Shown: in pieces, positions 32,389 through 41,473 of the stretch
Position numbering within the stretch: position 1 is the stretch's first letter
How the letters are laid out: each line of letters begins with the position of its first letter
Assembly: GCA_016195915.1 (NCBI GenBank)
Contig: JACPYS010000033.1
Location: 1 to 64,000, forward strand
Origin: Betaproteobacteria bacterium
Lineage (GTDB): Bacteria > Pseudomonadota > Gammaproteobacteria > Burkholderiales > SG8-39
Length of the DNA stretch: 64,000 nt
Reading direction: 5' to 3'
Position numbers and translations under genes: made by a program
The notes under the pieces: generated by a model
Databases searched by the model: none
What the model was told of the DNA's origin: nothing
What the model saw: only the letters and a program-made list of their open reading frames with translations

Positions 32389-33462
32389 GTGTCACGCAGG
32401 CACCAATGGCTGGTCTACGGCGTATCGATGCGCTTCGCGGTGCTGCTCGGCGCGATATTCGGCGTGTTCGCCGGCGCCGCCGCCTTCAAGCCGCCGCTCG
32501 CCGGCGCCGCGCTGGGCGCGCTCAGCACGGCGATCTACGCGTTCATCCTGATGGGGCTTCTGGGCGGGGCGGAAATCTTCCTCCCTACCACGCGCCTGGG
32601 CCGAGCGCTCGGCCGCGCGCCCTTCGTCGCCGTGGTGGCGGTGAAATCCGCCGTCTACTTCGCAGTGGTGGCGGTGGTGATCTTCGGCCGGGTGGGGCCG
32701 CGCATCGCGCTGCTCGCCTTCGACGCGGACCTCGCCGCGAGCCTCGATGCGCAGGTGCAGTCGAACCTGCCGCGCGGCTTCGTCGCCGCGGTGTGGGCGC
32801 TGACGTTGTTCTTCATGGTGTTGCTGCGCCACGCGGCGCAGCTGATCGGCGAGCGCAGTTTCCGCGACATCGTGGTCGGCCGCTACCGGCGGCCGCGCGC
32901 GGAGGAGCGCTTTTTCCTGTTCATCGACATCGTCGGTTCCACGCCGGTCGCGGAGCGGCTGGGGCCGCTGTCTGTGCACCGCTACCTGGACCAGGTGTTC
33001 CAGACCGCCTCCGGCCCGATCGACGAGCACCGCGGCGAGGTCTACCAGTACGTCGGAGACGAGGTGGTGGTGACGTGGACGGTGGCGGAGGGCCGCGCCG
33101 AGGCGCAGCCGCTCGCCTGTCTGTTCGCGGTCGAGGCGGCGCTCGCGCGCGCGGCGCCCGAGTTCGAGCGCGCGTTCGGCGCGGTGCCGAAGCTGCGCGC
33201 GGCGCTGCACGCGGGCGAGGTGGTCACCGGCGAGATCGGCGGCAGCCGGCGCGCGATCGTGTTCCACGGCGACGTGATGAACACGACCTCGCGCATCGAG
33301 AACGCGACGCGCGAACTGGGCCGGCCTTTCCTCGTGTCCGAGGATGCGCTGAAAAGGCTGGACGGCGTTCATCGCTATGCGTTGGAAGACCTCGGGCCGC
33401 AGCAGCTGCGCGGCAGGGAGGCCGAGACGCGTCTGTACGCGGCGACGCTGGCGGCCGCCTGA
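32389..33462 (+). CDS. Membrane adenylate/guanylate cyclase
   Basis: The 357-residue class III cyclase has four to five membrane helices in the first 150 residues (SMRFAVLLGAIFGVFAGAAA, IYAFILMGLLGGAEIF, VYFAVVAVVIFG, ALTLFFMVLL) and a cytoplasmic catalytic domain. FFLFIDIVGSTPVAERLG holds D180 and YQYVGDEVVVTW holds D224, the two metal-binding aspartates; RAALHAGEVVTGEIGG and NTTSRIENATR match the family. GTG at 32389 is preceded by GGAGG. It follows the island's right edge and has no clear partner. It makes cAMP or cGMP. Confidence 0.88.
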   Translation: MSRRHQWLVYGVSMRFAVLLGAIFGVFAGAAAFKPPLAGAALGALSTAIYAFILMGLLGGAEIFLPTTRLGRALGRAPFVAVVAVKSAVYFAVVAVVIFGRVGPRIALLAFDADLAASLDAQVQSNLPRGFVAAVWALTLFFMVLLRHAAQLIGERSFRDIVVGRYRRPRAEERFFLFIDIVGSTPVAERLGPLSVHRYLDQVFQTASGPIDEHRGEVYQYVGDEVVVTWTVAEGRAEAQPLACLFAVEAALARAAPEFERAFGAVPKLRAALHAGEVVTGEIGGSRRAIVFHGDVMNTTSRIENATRELGRPFLVSEDALKRLDGVHRYALEDLGPQQLRGREAETRLYAATLAAA

Positions 33463-33847
33463 GCTCGCCTCGGGCGGTCGCCCGGGCACTTCGCCGACTG
33501 GGGGGTGCTCGACCGGCGCGACCGGGACAAGCACCGCATCCGCGTGGTGAGCTGCGAGAGCCCGACGGTGATCCTCGGCCATGCCTTCACCACCGGCACG
33601 ATCCAGAGAAAGTGCAGGGTCGCTGCAGGTGTACCCAGTCGTGGACGAGCATCTGATCGCGGCGCTGGGTCTTCTCGCGAGCCTCGGGAGATACCCGTTA
33701 CGATTCCTGGATGCTCTGCACCTCGCGATAGCGCGAAGCATTCATTGCCAGCAGATGGCGACAGCGGACAAGACCATGGCGGATGCGGGTAAGGCCGCCG
33801 GCCTGCGCGTGGTGCGTTTCTTTTAGGAAAGCTCCCACATCGCAGCG
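33463..33847. other. Intergenic region with gene remnants
   Basis: This 385-base stretch between the cyclase and the ABC exporter operon holds a degraded PIN-toxin 3' end (33629-33826). Before it, 33470-33600 encodes in one frame DRDKHRIRVVSCESPTVILG without a start, family match or stop-free continuation. I see no intact gene, terminator or promoter pair. Confidence 0.4.
33629..33826 (+). pseudogene. VapC-like PIN-domain toxin, C-terminal remnant
   Basis: About 65 codons read YPVVDEHLIAALGLLASLGR then LRFLDALHLAIARSIHCQQM and ATADKTMADAGKAAGLRVVR. This is the end of a PIN domain with the conserved D in LDALHLA and TADKTM (usually TxD). The N-terminal half with the first catalytic aspartate is missing, and no antitoxin gene adjoins. 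It is a broken toxin gene, not a functional module. Confidence 0.65.
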
Positions 33848-34543
33848 TCAGTGCGCGGCCTCGGCGGCATCGACAAAGCGCCCGTCCTGCATGTGATACA
33901 CGCTATCGAAGCCCTCGATCATGCGCTGATCGTGGGTCACGGTAATCACGGCCGAATTGCGCTCGCGCGCGATCTTCCTCAGCAGGCCCATCACGCGCAT
34001 GCCCCGCTCGGTGTCGAGCGCCGCAGTCGGCTCGTCGGCAAAGATCAGCGGCGGCTGATTGGCCAGCGCGCGCCCGATCGACACGCGTTGCTGTTCGCCG
34101 CCGGACAGGTTGGCCGGCATCGACTCGGCGCGATGGCCGATTTCGAGGTACTCGAGCAGTTCCTGCGCGCGTCGCGTGGCATCGCGCTTGCTGCGGCCGT
34201 TCAACTGGAGCGCCAGCGAGATGTTCTCCCTCGCATTGAGAAACGGGATCAGGTTGTTTGCCTGGAAGATGAACCCGATGTTCTCGCGGCGGAAGCGGCG
34301 CAGGTCGATGCCGGTTGCGCCGCTATCGTAGACAGACTGTCCATTCATGACGATGCGGCCGCTGCCCGGTTCGAGGATCAGGCTCATGCACAACAGGAGC
34401 GTGCTCTTGCCCGAGCCGCTGGGACCTAGCAGCGCAACCAGTTCGCCCGCCTCCACCGTGAAGTGGATGTCGCGCAGCGCGTGCACCGCGAGTTCCCCGC
34501 TGCCGAAGGTCTTGTTGAGGCCGCTCACCTCGACGATCGGCAT
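33848..34543 (-). CDS. ABC exporter ATP-binding protein (MacB/LolD/DevA type)
   Basis: The 231-residue ATPase starts MPIVEVSGLNKTFGSGELAV and has Walker A GPSGSGKST near residues 39-47, Q-loop FIFQANNLIPFL, signature LSGGEQQRVSIGRAL, and Walker B LIFADEPTAALD. The LIFADEPT form marks the MacB/LolD family, which powers mechanical ejection of substrates from the periplasm rather than import. I use the ATG at 34543, one base after the permease stop; a longer start overlaps that gene. With the permease and membrane fusion gene it forms a DevBCA/MacAB-like exporter. The substrate is unknown. Confidence 0.93.
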   Translation of the reverse strand: MPIVEVSGLNKTFGSGELAVHALRDIHFTVEAGELVALLGPSGSGKSTLLLCMSLILEPGSGRIVMNGQSVYDSGATGIDLRRFRRENIGFIFQANNLIPFLNARENISLALQLNGRSKRDATRRAQELLEYLEIGHRAESMPANLSGGEQQRVSIGRALANQPPLIFADEPTAALDTERGMRVMGLLRKIARERNSAVITVTHDQRMIEGFDSVYHMQDGRFVDAAEAAH

Positions 34544-34544
34544 C

Positions 34545-35738
34545 TCAGCCGCCGAGCGCCAGTTGCGGAGGCGTGCGCAGCGCCTGGCCAATCGCGAGAA
34601 AACTCGCGAGGACCCCGCCCGCGAGCATCACCGCAAAGGTCACCGCGGTCTCCTGCGGCAGGAACACCAGCGTACGCGGGAAGCGCTCACCGATCAGTTG
34701 CACCAGCGACCATGCAAACACAAAGCTCGCGGCCGTGAGCAGCAGCGACTGTTCGAGGATCAGCCGCACGATCACGCTGTTGGGAGCGCCGATCAGCTTG
34801 AGCGTCGCGATCGAGCGGATCTTCTCGATCGTCAGCACGTATACGATCAGCGCGATGATCACGATGGACACGACGACCAGCAGGGAACGGAACAATCCGA
34901 GCACCGCCGACATCCGCCGCAGGCGCCCCTCGAGCATCAACTCGCGCTCCTCGTCCATGGTGTACACGTTGAAGTACAGCCAGTCCCGGATGCGCGCGCG
35001 CACCGCCTCGGCATCGGCGCCGGGTGCGAGCCGCAACAGTACCGCGCTGATGGTGTCGGTTGCGCCGGCGAGCAGCGGCAGCAGTTTCGCTGCCTGCTCC
35101 GGGTTGTAGCCCGACAGCTCCAGGCGCTTCAAACCGGCGGCACGCGCCGCAACCAGCGCGCGGCCGTCCTGCTGGTAGAGCACTTCCTGCGCATCGGGCA
35201 GTGAAAGGTAGACGAGCGGGTTGCCGCCCGCGTCCACCGCGAGATGCGTGATGCCGACGACCGTGTAGGAACGCGTACCGAGGCGCACCGATTCTCCCAG
35301 GTGCAAGCCGAGCTTGTCGTCCGCGACCATCTCGTAGTGCGGCGCGCGGATCGCGTTTCCGCTCGCAATGCGCCCGGGACCGCCCAGCCCGCCGAACACG
35401 TCGTAGCCGATGATCGTGAACTGCTGGCTTGCACCTCCGATCTCCCGCTGCGCCGAGTACGCGATGAACGGGCCCGTCCGGGCCACACCGGGCGTGGCCG
35501 CAACGCTCCTGTAGGCATCCGCGGGCAGGCGCGAGGATTCGTTGAACGGACCGCCGCGCCCCCGCTCCACCACCCACAGGTCGGTGCCGGTGTTCTCGAT
35601 CAGCCACACACCGTCCGCGATGTTGCCCTGGTAGATGCCGTTCATCACCAGCACGATCGTGAGCAGCAGGCCCACGCCGATAATGGTGGCGATGAACTTG
35701 CCGACGTGGCGCCGGATGTCCTTGACTGCGAGGTCCAT
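34545..35738 (-). CDS. ABC exporter permease, FtsX/MacB-like (DevC type)
   Basis: The 397-residue inner membrane protein begins with an N-terminal helix (KFIATIIGVGLLLTIVLVMN), has a periplasmic region of about 230 residues (including TDLWVVERGRGGPF) and ends with three helices: LLVVVSIVIIALIVYVL, LLLTAASFVFAWSLVQLIG and AVTFAVMLAGGVLASFLAIG. EKIRSIATLKLIGAPNSVIV is the FtsX-like coupling region. This is the MacB/DevC topology. It lies between the adaptor gene (25 bases upstream) and the ATPase gene (1 base downstream). Confidence 0.9.
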   Translation of the reverse strand: MDLAVKDIRRHVGKFIATIIGVGLLLTIVLVMNGIYQGNIADGVWLIENTGTDLWVVERGRGGPFNESSRLPADAYRSVAATPGVARTGPFIAYSAQREIGGASQQFTIIGYDVFGGLGGPGRIASGNAIRAPHYEMVADDKLGLHLGESVRLGTRSYTVVGITHLAVDAGGNPLVYLSLPDAQEVLYQQDGRALVAARAAGLKRLELSGYNPEQAAKLLPLLAGATDTISAVLLRLAPGADAEAVRARIRDWLYFNVYTMDEERELMLEGRLRRMSAVLGLFRSLLVVVSIVIIALIVYVLTIEKIRSIATLKLIGAPNSVIVRLILEQSLLLTAASFVFAWSLVQLIGERFPRTLVFLPQETAVTFAVMLAGGVLASFLAIGQALRTPPQLALGG

Positions 35739-35763
35739 GGTTCGAGACGGTGGTCCGCGACCA

Positions 35764-36909
35764 TCAACCCGGCGTATCGCTGCCGCGCACGCGCATTCCC
35801 GGCTTCACGCTCTGCGGCGCCGCGATCACGGCGTCCTCCGCTGCGACGCCCTTGCGCACGAGCACCGTCGCGGTGTCCGCCGCGCCGGTCTCGACCGCCT
35901 GAAACTGCGCGCGACCATCGCGCACGATCATCACGCCCTGCTTTCCCTGGTATTGCACCAGTGCCCCGATCGGCAGCATCAGGCCCTTGTCCTCGCCTGC
36001 GTGAATCGTGACTTCGGCTTCCTGGTCGATCGCGAAGCGCTCGGGCGGAACGTCGAACGCGACGTTCACCTCCAGTTCGCGCGTGGCCGCGTCCGATTGA
36101 CGGGCGATTCTCGCCACCTTGCCCGGGAGTACTTCACCGGTACGCAGGCGGATGCTTGCGGGCATTCCCGGCCGGACGCGTCCGACCACCGATTCGTCGA
36201 TACGCGTCGCCACCCAAAGTGTCGCCGGATCGACCATGCGGAACATCGGGCTCCCGGGCACGACGGTGCTACCGACCTCCGCCAAACGCTGGATGATCAC
36301 GCCGTCCATCGGAGCGGCGATGCGCGTGAAGGACAGCACTGCGTCGGCGAAACGCGCCTCCTGCGAGAGGGTGCCGGTTTCCGCCTCGCGCGCGGCGAAG
36401 GTCTCCTTCGTATTGTCCAGATTCGCCTCCGCGGCGCGCAGCGCGGCATCGGAGGCATCGAGCGAGGCTTGGGAGAGGTAGCCGGTAGCGAACAGCTCCG
36501 CATCGCGCCGCTTCTTGCTGCGCGCAAGGTCGACGTCGGCCTGTGCCTTGACGATGTTCGCCCGTGCCGCCTTCGCATTGCGTTGCAGCGTATCCTGCTG
36601 GCCAGTCACCGACGCGCGTTTCGCAGAGAGGTCCCGATCATCGAGTTGTGCGAGGAGCTGGCCGCGCTTGACGGAATCACCGTGGTCGGCGTGAACAGCA
36701 GTCACCGTTGCCGTTACCCGCGCCCCCAGCGTCACCGGAATTCGCGCCTGCACGGTCCCCGGGCCGGTAATCCGCACCGGCATGGCGCCTTGCCTTGCTG
36801 CAACCGTCTGCACGGGCGTCGCGTGCAGGAACCCGCGATAGACGCCGAACGCGGCGGCAGCGAGTACCGCAAACGCGAGAAGAGCAATCGGGATGCGATT
36901 CGTTTTCAT
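35764..36909 (-). CDS. HlyD/MacA-type membrane fusion protein of the ABC exporter
   Basis: The 381-residue periplasmic adaptor has an N-terminal anchor (MKTNRIPIALLAFAVLAAAA), the barrel-sandwich entry GTVQARIPVTLGARVTATVTA, a coiled-coil hairpin rich in alanine and acidic/basic residues (AKRASVTGQQDTLQRNAKAA onward), and the beta-barrel with DGVIIQRLAEVGSTVVPGSP. It links the inner-membrane permease to an outer-membrane channel. I choose the ATG at 36909, next to the hydrophobic anchor, over one 24 bases upstream. It is first in a minus-strand operon; the divergent region with two palindromes lies upstream. Confidence 0.9.
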   Translation of the reverse strand: MKTNRIPIALLAFAVLAAAAFGVYRGFLHATPVQTVAARQGAMPVRITGPGTVQARIPVTLGARVTATVTAVHADHGDSVKRGQLLAQLDDRDLSAKRASVTGQQDTLQRNAKAARANIVKAQADVDLARSKKRRDAELFATGYLSQASLDASDAALRAAEANLDNTKETFAAREAETGTLSQEARFADAVLSFTRIAAPMDGVIIQRLAEVGSTVVPGSPMFRMVDPATLWVATRIDESVVGRVRPGMPASIRLRTGEVLPGKVARIARQSDAATRELEVNVAFDVPPERFAIDQEAEVTIHAGEDKGLMLPIGALVQYQGKQGVMIVRDGRAQFQAVETGAADTATVLVRKGVAAEDAVIAAPQSVKPGMRVRGSDTPG

Positions 36910-36956
36910 ATTCTGGTCGCCCAAGGCGAGCATCGTCCGGCGCCGCAGCCATGTCT

Positions 36957-36970
36957 GTAACCGGGGTTAC
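36957..36970. promoter_or_regulatory. Palindromic operator candidate (efflux region, site 1)
   Basis: GTAACC and GGTTAC form a perfect inverted repeat around GG. It lies 47 bases upstream of the ABC exporter adaptor start, in the divergent region between two efflux operons. The shape is typical of TetR-family operators, but no regulator gene adjoins. Confidence 0.55.
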
Positions 36971-37073
36971 CAACAGTTCGACGAAGTCGACGGCGCTGCC
37001 GATTGATCAATGTCAATACCGCGCTCGAATACATCCCGAATCATGCGAACAGGGCCGGTGGGCCCTCAAATAT

Positions 37074-37087
37074 GTGACACCGGTTAC
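37074..37087. promoter_or_regulatory. Palindromic operator candidate (efflux region, site 2)
   Basis: GTGACACCGGTTAC resembles the reverse complement of site 1 with the same GTnAC...GTTAC ends and two mismatches. It lies 57 bases before the RND adaptor start, so one regulator could control both divergent operons. Weaker than site 1. Confidence 0.4.
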
Positions 37088-37144
37088 GGAATCATCGACC
37101 CATGCGCGCCACAATTGCCTTCACCTGAATTGCGCAAAGATTCC

Positions 37145-38179
37145 ATGATCATTCCACGCACCCTTTCCGCATCCCTCGCCGCCCTGCTCGCCCTGAACGC
37201 CAGCGCGGCCGAACTCGCGAGCGCCCCCGTCGAATACCGCGAAGTCGACCTCACCTACAGCTCCGAAGGCGTGGTTGAAGCCGTCAAGCAATCCACGGTC
37301 TCCGCGCAGATCTCCGGGCGCATCGTGGAACTGCGCTTCGACGTCGGCGATTACGTGAAAAAGGGCGAGGTAATCGTGCGCATCGACGAACGCGCCGCGA
37401 GCCAGGCGGTTGCAGCGAGCGAGGCGCAGGTGCGCGAGGCGGAAGCGGCGCTGCGCAATGCGCGCGCGGCGTTCGAGCGCACCAAGCAACTGCGCGGTCA
37501 GAACTTCGTCAGCCAAGCTGGACTCGACAAGGCCGAATCCGATTACAAAGCCGCGCAGGAGCGTGTCGCAGCATTGCTCGCGGGCGCCGGGCAGGCCGCC
37601 ACGGAACGAAGCTTCGCCACCATCGTCGCGCCCTATTCAGGCGTCGTCGCGGCGCGCCACGTGGAGCTGGGTGAAATGGCGGCGCCCGGCAAACCGCTGA
37701 TGACCGGCTTCGATCCCGCCGACATGCGCGTGGTGGCGACATTGCCGCAGGGGCAGGTGGCGCCGGCGCGCGCTTCGGGCAAGGCGAGGGTCGAGGTCCC
37801 CTCGCTCAATCAATGGATCGAGGTGAGCGAGCTGAGCTTTCTTCCGGCCGCCGACCCGCGCACGCAGACCACTCGGGTGCGCCTGCAACTTCCCGCCGCG
37901 ACGCGCGGCGTCTACCCCGGCATCTTCGCGCGCGCGCATTTCACGGTCGGCCGCGCTTTCAAGCTGCTGGTGCCGCGCTCGGCGATCCTGCGGCGCAGCG
38001 AGGTGACCGCGGCTTATGTGATCGATCCCAGCGGCGAGCCCCGTTTGCGCCAGCTGCGGCTGGGCGAACAATCGGGACCCGACTGGGTCGAGGTGCTCTC
38101 CGGATTGAAACAGGGCGAGCGCGTCGCGCTCGAGCCGGTCAAGGCGGGCATTGCCGCGAACCGGCCCGCGGTGCGCTGA
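37145..38179 (+). CDS. RND efflux periplasmic adaptor protein
   Basis: The 344-residue membrane fusion protein starts with a signal peptide (MIIPRTLSASLAALLALNAS) at the ATG at 37145. STVSAQISGRIVELRFDVGD and VKKGEVIVRIDE form the lipoyl half, the hairpin runs through SQAVAASEAQVREAEAALRN and KAESDYKAAQERVAALL, and TIVAPYSGVVAARHVELGE closes the lipoyl domain; a C-terminal barrel and membrane-proximal domain follow. It bridges the RND pump to an outer-membrane channel; no channel gene is adjacent. The pump gene follows 11 bases later. Confidence 0.93.
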   Translation: MIIPRTLSASLAALLALNASAAELASAPVEYREVDLTYSSEGVVEAVKQSTVSAQISGRIVELRFDVGDYVKKGEVIVRIDERAASQAVAASEAQVREAEAALRNARAAFERTKQLRGQNFVSQAGLDKAESDYKAAQERVAALLAGAGQAATERSFATIVAPYSGVVAARHVELGEMAAPGKPLMTGFDPADMRVVATLPQGQVAPARASGKARVEVPSLNQWIEVSELSFLPAADPRTQTTRVRLQLPAATRGVYPGIFARAHFTVGRAFKLLVPRSAILRRSEVTAAYVIDPSGEPRLRQLRLGEQSGPDWVEVLSGLKQGERVALEPVKAGIAANRPAVR

Positions 38180-38190
38180 GGGCCAAACGC

Positions 38191-41100
38191 ATGGGGCTCT
38201 CAGGGCGCATTGCGCGGTTCTTTCTCGGTTCGCAGCTCACGCCGCTGATCGCGCTGCTCGCGATCCTGCTCGGGGCGTTCGCGGTGATCGTCACGCCGCG
38301 CGAGGAAGAGCCGCAGATCAACGTCACCATGGCGAACGTGCTGATCCCGTTTCCCGGGGCTTCCGCGCGCGACGTGGAGACGCTGGTGGCGACGCCCGCC
38401 GAGCAGGTGCTCTCGCAGATGAACGGCGTCGAACACGTGTATTCGGTGTCGAGGCCGGGTATGGCGGTGCTCACCGTCCAGTTCGTGGTCGGCGTGCCGA
38501 GGATCGACGCTCTGGTACGGCTCTACGACACCATCAACTCGAACCGCGACTGGGTGGCTCCCAACCTCGGCGTGGGCGATCCGATCATCAAGCCCAAGGG
38601 CATCGACGATGTGCCGATCGTCGCCCTCACGCTCTGGACCGAAGATCCGCAGGCGGGCGCGTTCGAACTGGAACGCGTGGCGCACGCGGCGGAAATCGAA
38701 CTCAAGCGCGTTCCCGGAACGCGCGAGATCGCGACCCTGGGCGGACCGGGGCGCGCGGTGCGCGTGTTGCTCGATGCCGATCGCATGAACGCGCAAGGGG
38801 TCACCGCCCTCGACACGCGCAACCTTCTGGCGCTTTCCAACACCTCGCTGCCCTCGGGCAAGCTGCTCAGCCGGAACCGCGAGATTGCGCTCGACACGGG
38901 AAACTTTTTCGAGAGCGCGGAGGATGTGCGCAATCTGGTGGTCGGTGCTTCCGAAGGCCGCCCGGTGCACCTGCGCGATATCGCGGAGGTGATCGACGGC
39001 CCCGACCAGCCCTCGCGCTACGTCTGGACCGGCGCCAAAGGGGCGGAGCATCCAGCGGTGACGCTGCAGATCACCAAGAAGGCAGGCGAAAACGCGGTGG
39101 ACGTCGCCGAGCGGGTGATGCGCCGCGTCGATGAACTGCGCGGGACGGTGATTCCGGAAAATGTCCAGGTCAGCGTCACGCGTAACTACGGCGCAACCGC
39201 GAACGACAAGGCGCAGCAACTCATCAAGAAGTTGATCTTCGCCACGCTTTCGGTCGTGGCGCTCGTATTCGCGGCGCTCGGATGGCGCGAGGCGGTGATC
39301 GTCGGCGTGGCGGTGCTGCTGACCCTCGCGGCGACGCTGTTCGCCTCGTGGGCCTGGGGCTTCACGCTCAATCGCGTGTCGCTGTTCGCGCTCATCTTCT
39401 CCATCGGCATCCTCGTCGACGACGCGATCGTGGTAGTCGAGAACATCCACCGGCGCATGGGGATCGACCCGCGGTCGCTCGCGGAAGTCATCCCGCAGGC
39501 CGTGGACGAAGTCGGCGGCCCGACCATTCTCGCCACCTTCACCGTCATCGCGGCGCTGCTGCCGATGGCCTTCGTGAGCGGCCTGATGGGCCCTTACATG
39601 AGCCCGATCCCGATCAACGCCAGCATGGGCATGCTGATCTCCCTTGCCATCGCCTTCATCGTGACGCCCTGGCTTGCGCGCAAGCTGCTGCGCCGTGCTC
39701 ACGCCGTGCATGCTGCGCAACCCGGCAGGCTCGATCGCCTGTTCGACCGCGTGCTCGGGCCGTTTCTCGTTTCTCCGCGCGCGGCCCGCAACCGCAGGAA
39801 CCTGTGGCTCGCGGTGCTCGCTGCGATCCTGGTCTCGATCTCGCTCGCGGCGTTCAAACTGGTGGTGCTGAAGATGCTGCCGTTCGACAACAAGTCCGAG
39901 TTCCAGGTGGTGGTGGACATGCCCGCGGGCACGCCGGTCGAAAACACGGCGGCCGCGCTGCGCGACATGGGTGCCGTGATCGCGCGCATTCCCGAGGTCA
40001 CCGACTACCAGGCCTACGCCGGCACCAGCGCGCCGATCAATTTCAACGGCCTGGTGCGCCAGTACTATCTGCGCCAGGCCTCGGAGCTCGGCGACCTGCA
40101 GGTCAATCTCGCGGACAAGTCTCACCGCCACCGCAAGAGCCACGAGATCGCCCAGGCCGCGCGTCCCGCGCTGGAGCAGGTGGCAGCGAAATGGGGCGCG
40201 CGCGTCAAAGTGGTCGAGGTGCCGCCCGGACCGCCGGTGCTCGCGCCGATCGTCGCGGAGATCTACGGCCCCGACGAGGCCGGCCGCCTGCGTGTAGCGA
40301 AGCGCGTGCGCGAGGCATTCGCCAATGCCGCGGACATCGTGGGCGTGGATGATTCGGTCGAGGAAAGCGCGCCGCGCATCGTGCTGCGCGTGGACCAGGG
40401 CAAAGCGGCGCTGCTTGGCGTGGTGCAGCGCGACGTGGTGGACACGGTCCGCATGGCGCTCACCGGAGCCGACGCGACCGCGTTGCACGATGGCCAGGCG
40501 AAGTATGAAGTGCCCGTGCGGATTGCGCTGCCCCCGGAGCGGGCCTCCCGAGTTGAAGAATTGCTCAAGCTGAGCGTCCGCGGGGCGAACGGCGCCGCGG
40601 TGCCGCTTTCCGAACTGGTGCGTCCGTTCGAGAATGAACGCGACCGGCCCGTCTACCACAAGGACCTGCTGCCCGTGTCCTACGTGGTAGGCGACATGGC
40701 CGGCAAGCTCGACAGCCCGCTCTACGGCATGTTCGGCATTCGCGGCGAGATCGCCGCCAAACCGTTCGACGAAGGTGGCACGCTGGGCGAGTATTTCATC
40801 CGCCAGCCCTCGGATCCGTATCGCCAGTACGCGCTCAAGTGGGACGGGGAATGGCAGGTGACCTACGAGACGTTTCGCGACATGGGGCTCGCGTACGCGG
40901 TCGGACTGATCCTGATCTACCTGCTGGTCGTCGCGCAGTTCAAGTCCTATCTCACCCCCCTCATCATCATGGCGCCGATTCCGCTCACCGTGATCGGCGT
41001 GATGCCGGGGCATGCGCTGCTCGGCGCGCAGTTCACCGCCACCTCGATGATCGGCATGATCGCGCTCGCAGGCATCATCGTGCGCAATTCGATCCTGCTG

Positions 41101-41370
41101 GTGGACTTCATCAACCTGCAGGCCGCAGAAGGCGCGGCGTTCCGCGACGCGGTGCTGCGCTCCGCCGCGGCGCGCGCCAAGCCGATCGTCCTGACCGGCC
41201 TCGCGGCGATGCTCGGCGCGCTGTTCATCCTGGACGACCCGATCTTCAACGGCCTCGCCATCGCGCTCATCTTCGGCCTGTTCGTTTCTACGCTGCTGAC
41301 CCTGGTGTTGATACCTCTCATGTACTACGTCGCTTTCCGCAAGCGCCTGGAGCAGCCGGCGAGCGAGTGA
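38191..41370 (+). CDS. RND-family efflux permease (AcrB/HAE1-like)
   Basis: The 1,059-residue inner-membrane pump has 12 predicted membrane segments, with two large periplasmic loops after the first and seventh. Family marks are PFPGASARDVETLVATPAE, NSNRDWVAPNLG and the TM4 region IGILVDDAIVVVENIHRR, whose paired aspartates carry protons in AcrB relatives, plus AGIIVRNSILLVDFIN and GLAIALIFGLFVSTLLTLVLIP at the end. The length is typical. It is driven by proton flow and exports drugs, metals or other toxic compounds; substrate residues cannot be read. A long open frame on the opposite strand is a GC artefact. Confidence 0.95.
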   Translation: MGLSGRIARFFLGSQLTPLIALLAILLGAFAVIVTPREEEPQINVTMANVLIPFPGASARDVETLVATPAEQVLSQMNGVEHVYSVSRPGMAVLTVQFVVGVPRIDALVRLYDTINSNRDWVAPNLGVGDPIIKPKGIDDVPIVALTLWTEDPQAGAFELERVAHAAEIELKRVPGTREIATLGGPGRAVRVLLDADRMNAQGVTALDTRNLLALSNTSLPSGKLLSRNREIALDTGNFFESAEDVRNLVVGASEGRPVHLRDIAEVIDGPDQPSRYVWTGAKGAEHPAVTLQITKKAGENAVDVAERVMRRVDELRGTVIPENVQVSVTRNYGATANDKAQQLIKKLIFATLSVVALVFAALGWREAVIVGVAVLLTLAATLFASWAWGFTLNRVSLFALIFSIGILVDDAIVVVENIHRRMGIDPRSLAEVIPQAVDEVGGPTILATFTVIAALLPMAFVSGLMGPYMSPIPINASMGMLISLAIAFIVTPWLARKLLRRAHAVHAAQPGRLDRLFDRVLGPFLVSPRAARNRRNLWLAVLAAILVSISLAAFKLVVLKMLPFDNKSEFQVVVDMPAGTPVENTAAALRDMGAVIARIPEVTDYQAYAGTSAPINFNGLVRQYYLRQASELGDLQVNLADKSHRHRKSHEIAQAARPALEQVAAKWGARVKVVEVPPGPPVLAPIVAEIYGPDEAGRLRVAKRVREAFANAADIVGVDDSVEESAPRIVLRVDQGKAALLGVVQRDVVDTVRMALTGADATALHDGQAKYEVPVRIALPPERASRVEELLKLSVRGANGAAVPLSELVRPFENERDRPVYHKDLLPVSYVVGDMAGKLDSPLYGMFGIRGEIAAKPFDEGGTLGEYFIRQPSDPYRQYALKWDGEWQVTYETFRDMGLAYAVGLILIYLLVVAQFKSYLTPLIIMAPIPLTVIGVMPGHALLGAQFTATSMIGMIALAGIIVRNSILLVDFINLQAAEGAAFRDAVLRSAAARAKPIVLTGLAAMLGALFILDDPIFNGLAIALIFGLFVSTLLTLVLIPLMYYVAFRKRLEQPASE

Positions 41371-41425
41371 CAGCACGCTCTGTTTTGCCGCACTGGCCCA
41401 TGCTGCGTGACGGCGGCCAAAGGGA

Positions 41426-41455
41426 TTGCAGGCCGATCCTACCTTCTGGTAACAT
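41426..41455 (+). promoter_or_regulatory. Sigma-70-like promoter with overlapping TACC-N4-GGTA palindrome
   Basis: TTGCAG (41426-41431) and TAACAT (41450-41455) are separated by 18 bases. The palindrome TACC-TTCT-GGTA (41440-41451) overlaps the -10 element. A matching arrangement lies before the acyl-CoA synthetase gene at 47414-47443; both share CTACC-N4-GGTAACAT. The site is about 20 bases before the metallo-hydrolase start, so the TetR regulator encoded in this operon is a likely binder. Confidence 0.55.
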
Positions 41456-41473
41456 AAGCTTTTGGCCGGTAAC

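Noticed and set aside
36990-37020. TTGATCAA palindrome as an Fnr or Crp site
   Set aside because: It lacks the N4 spacer of TTGAT-N4-ATCAA.
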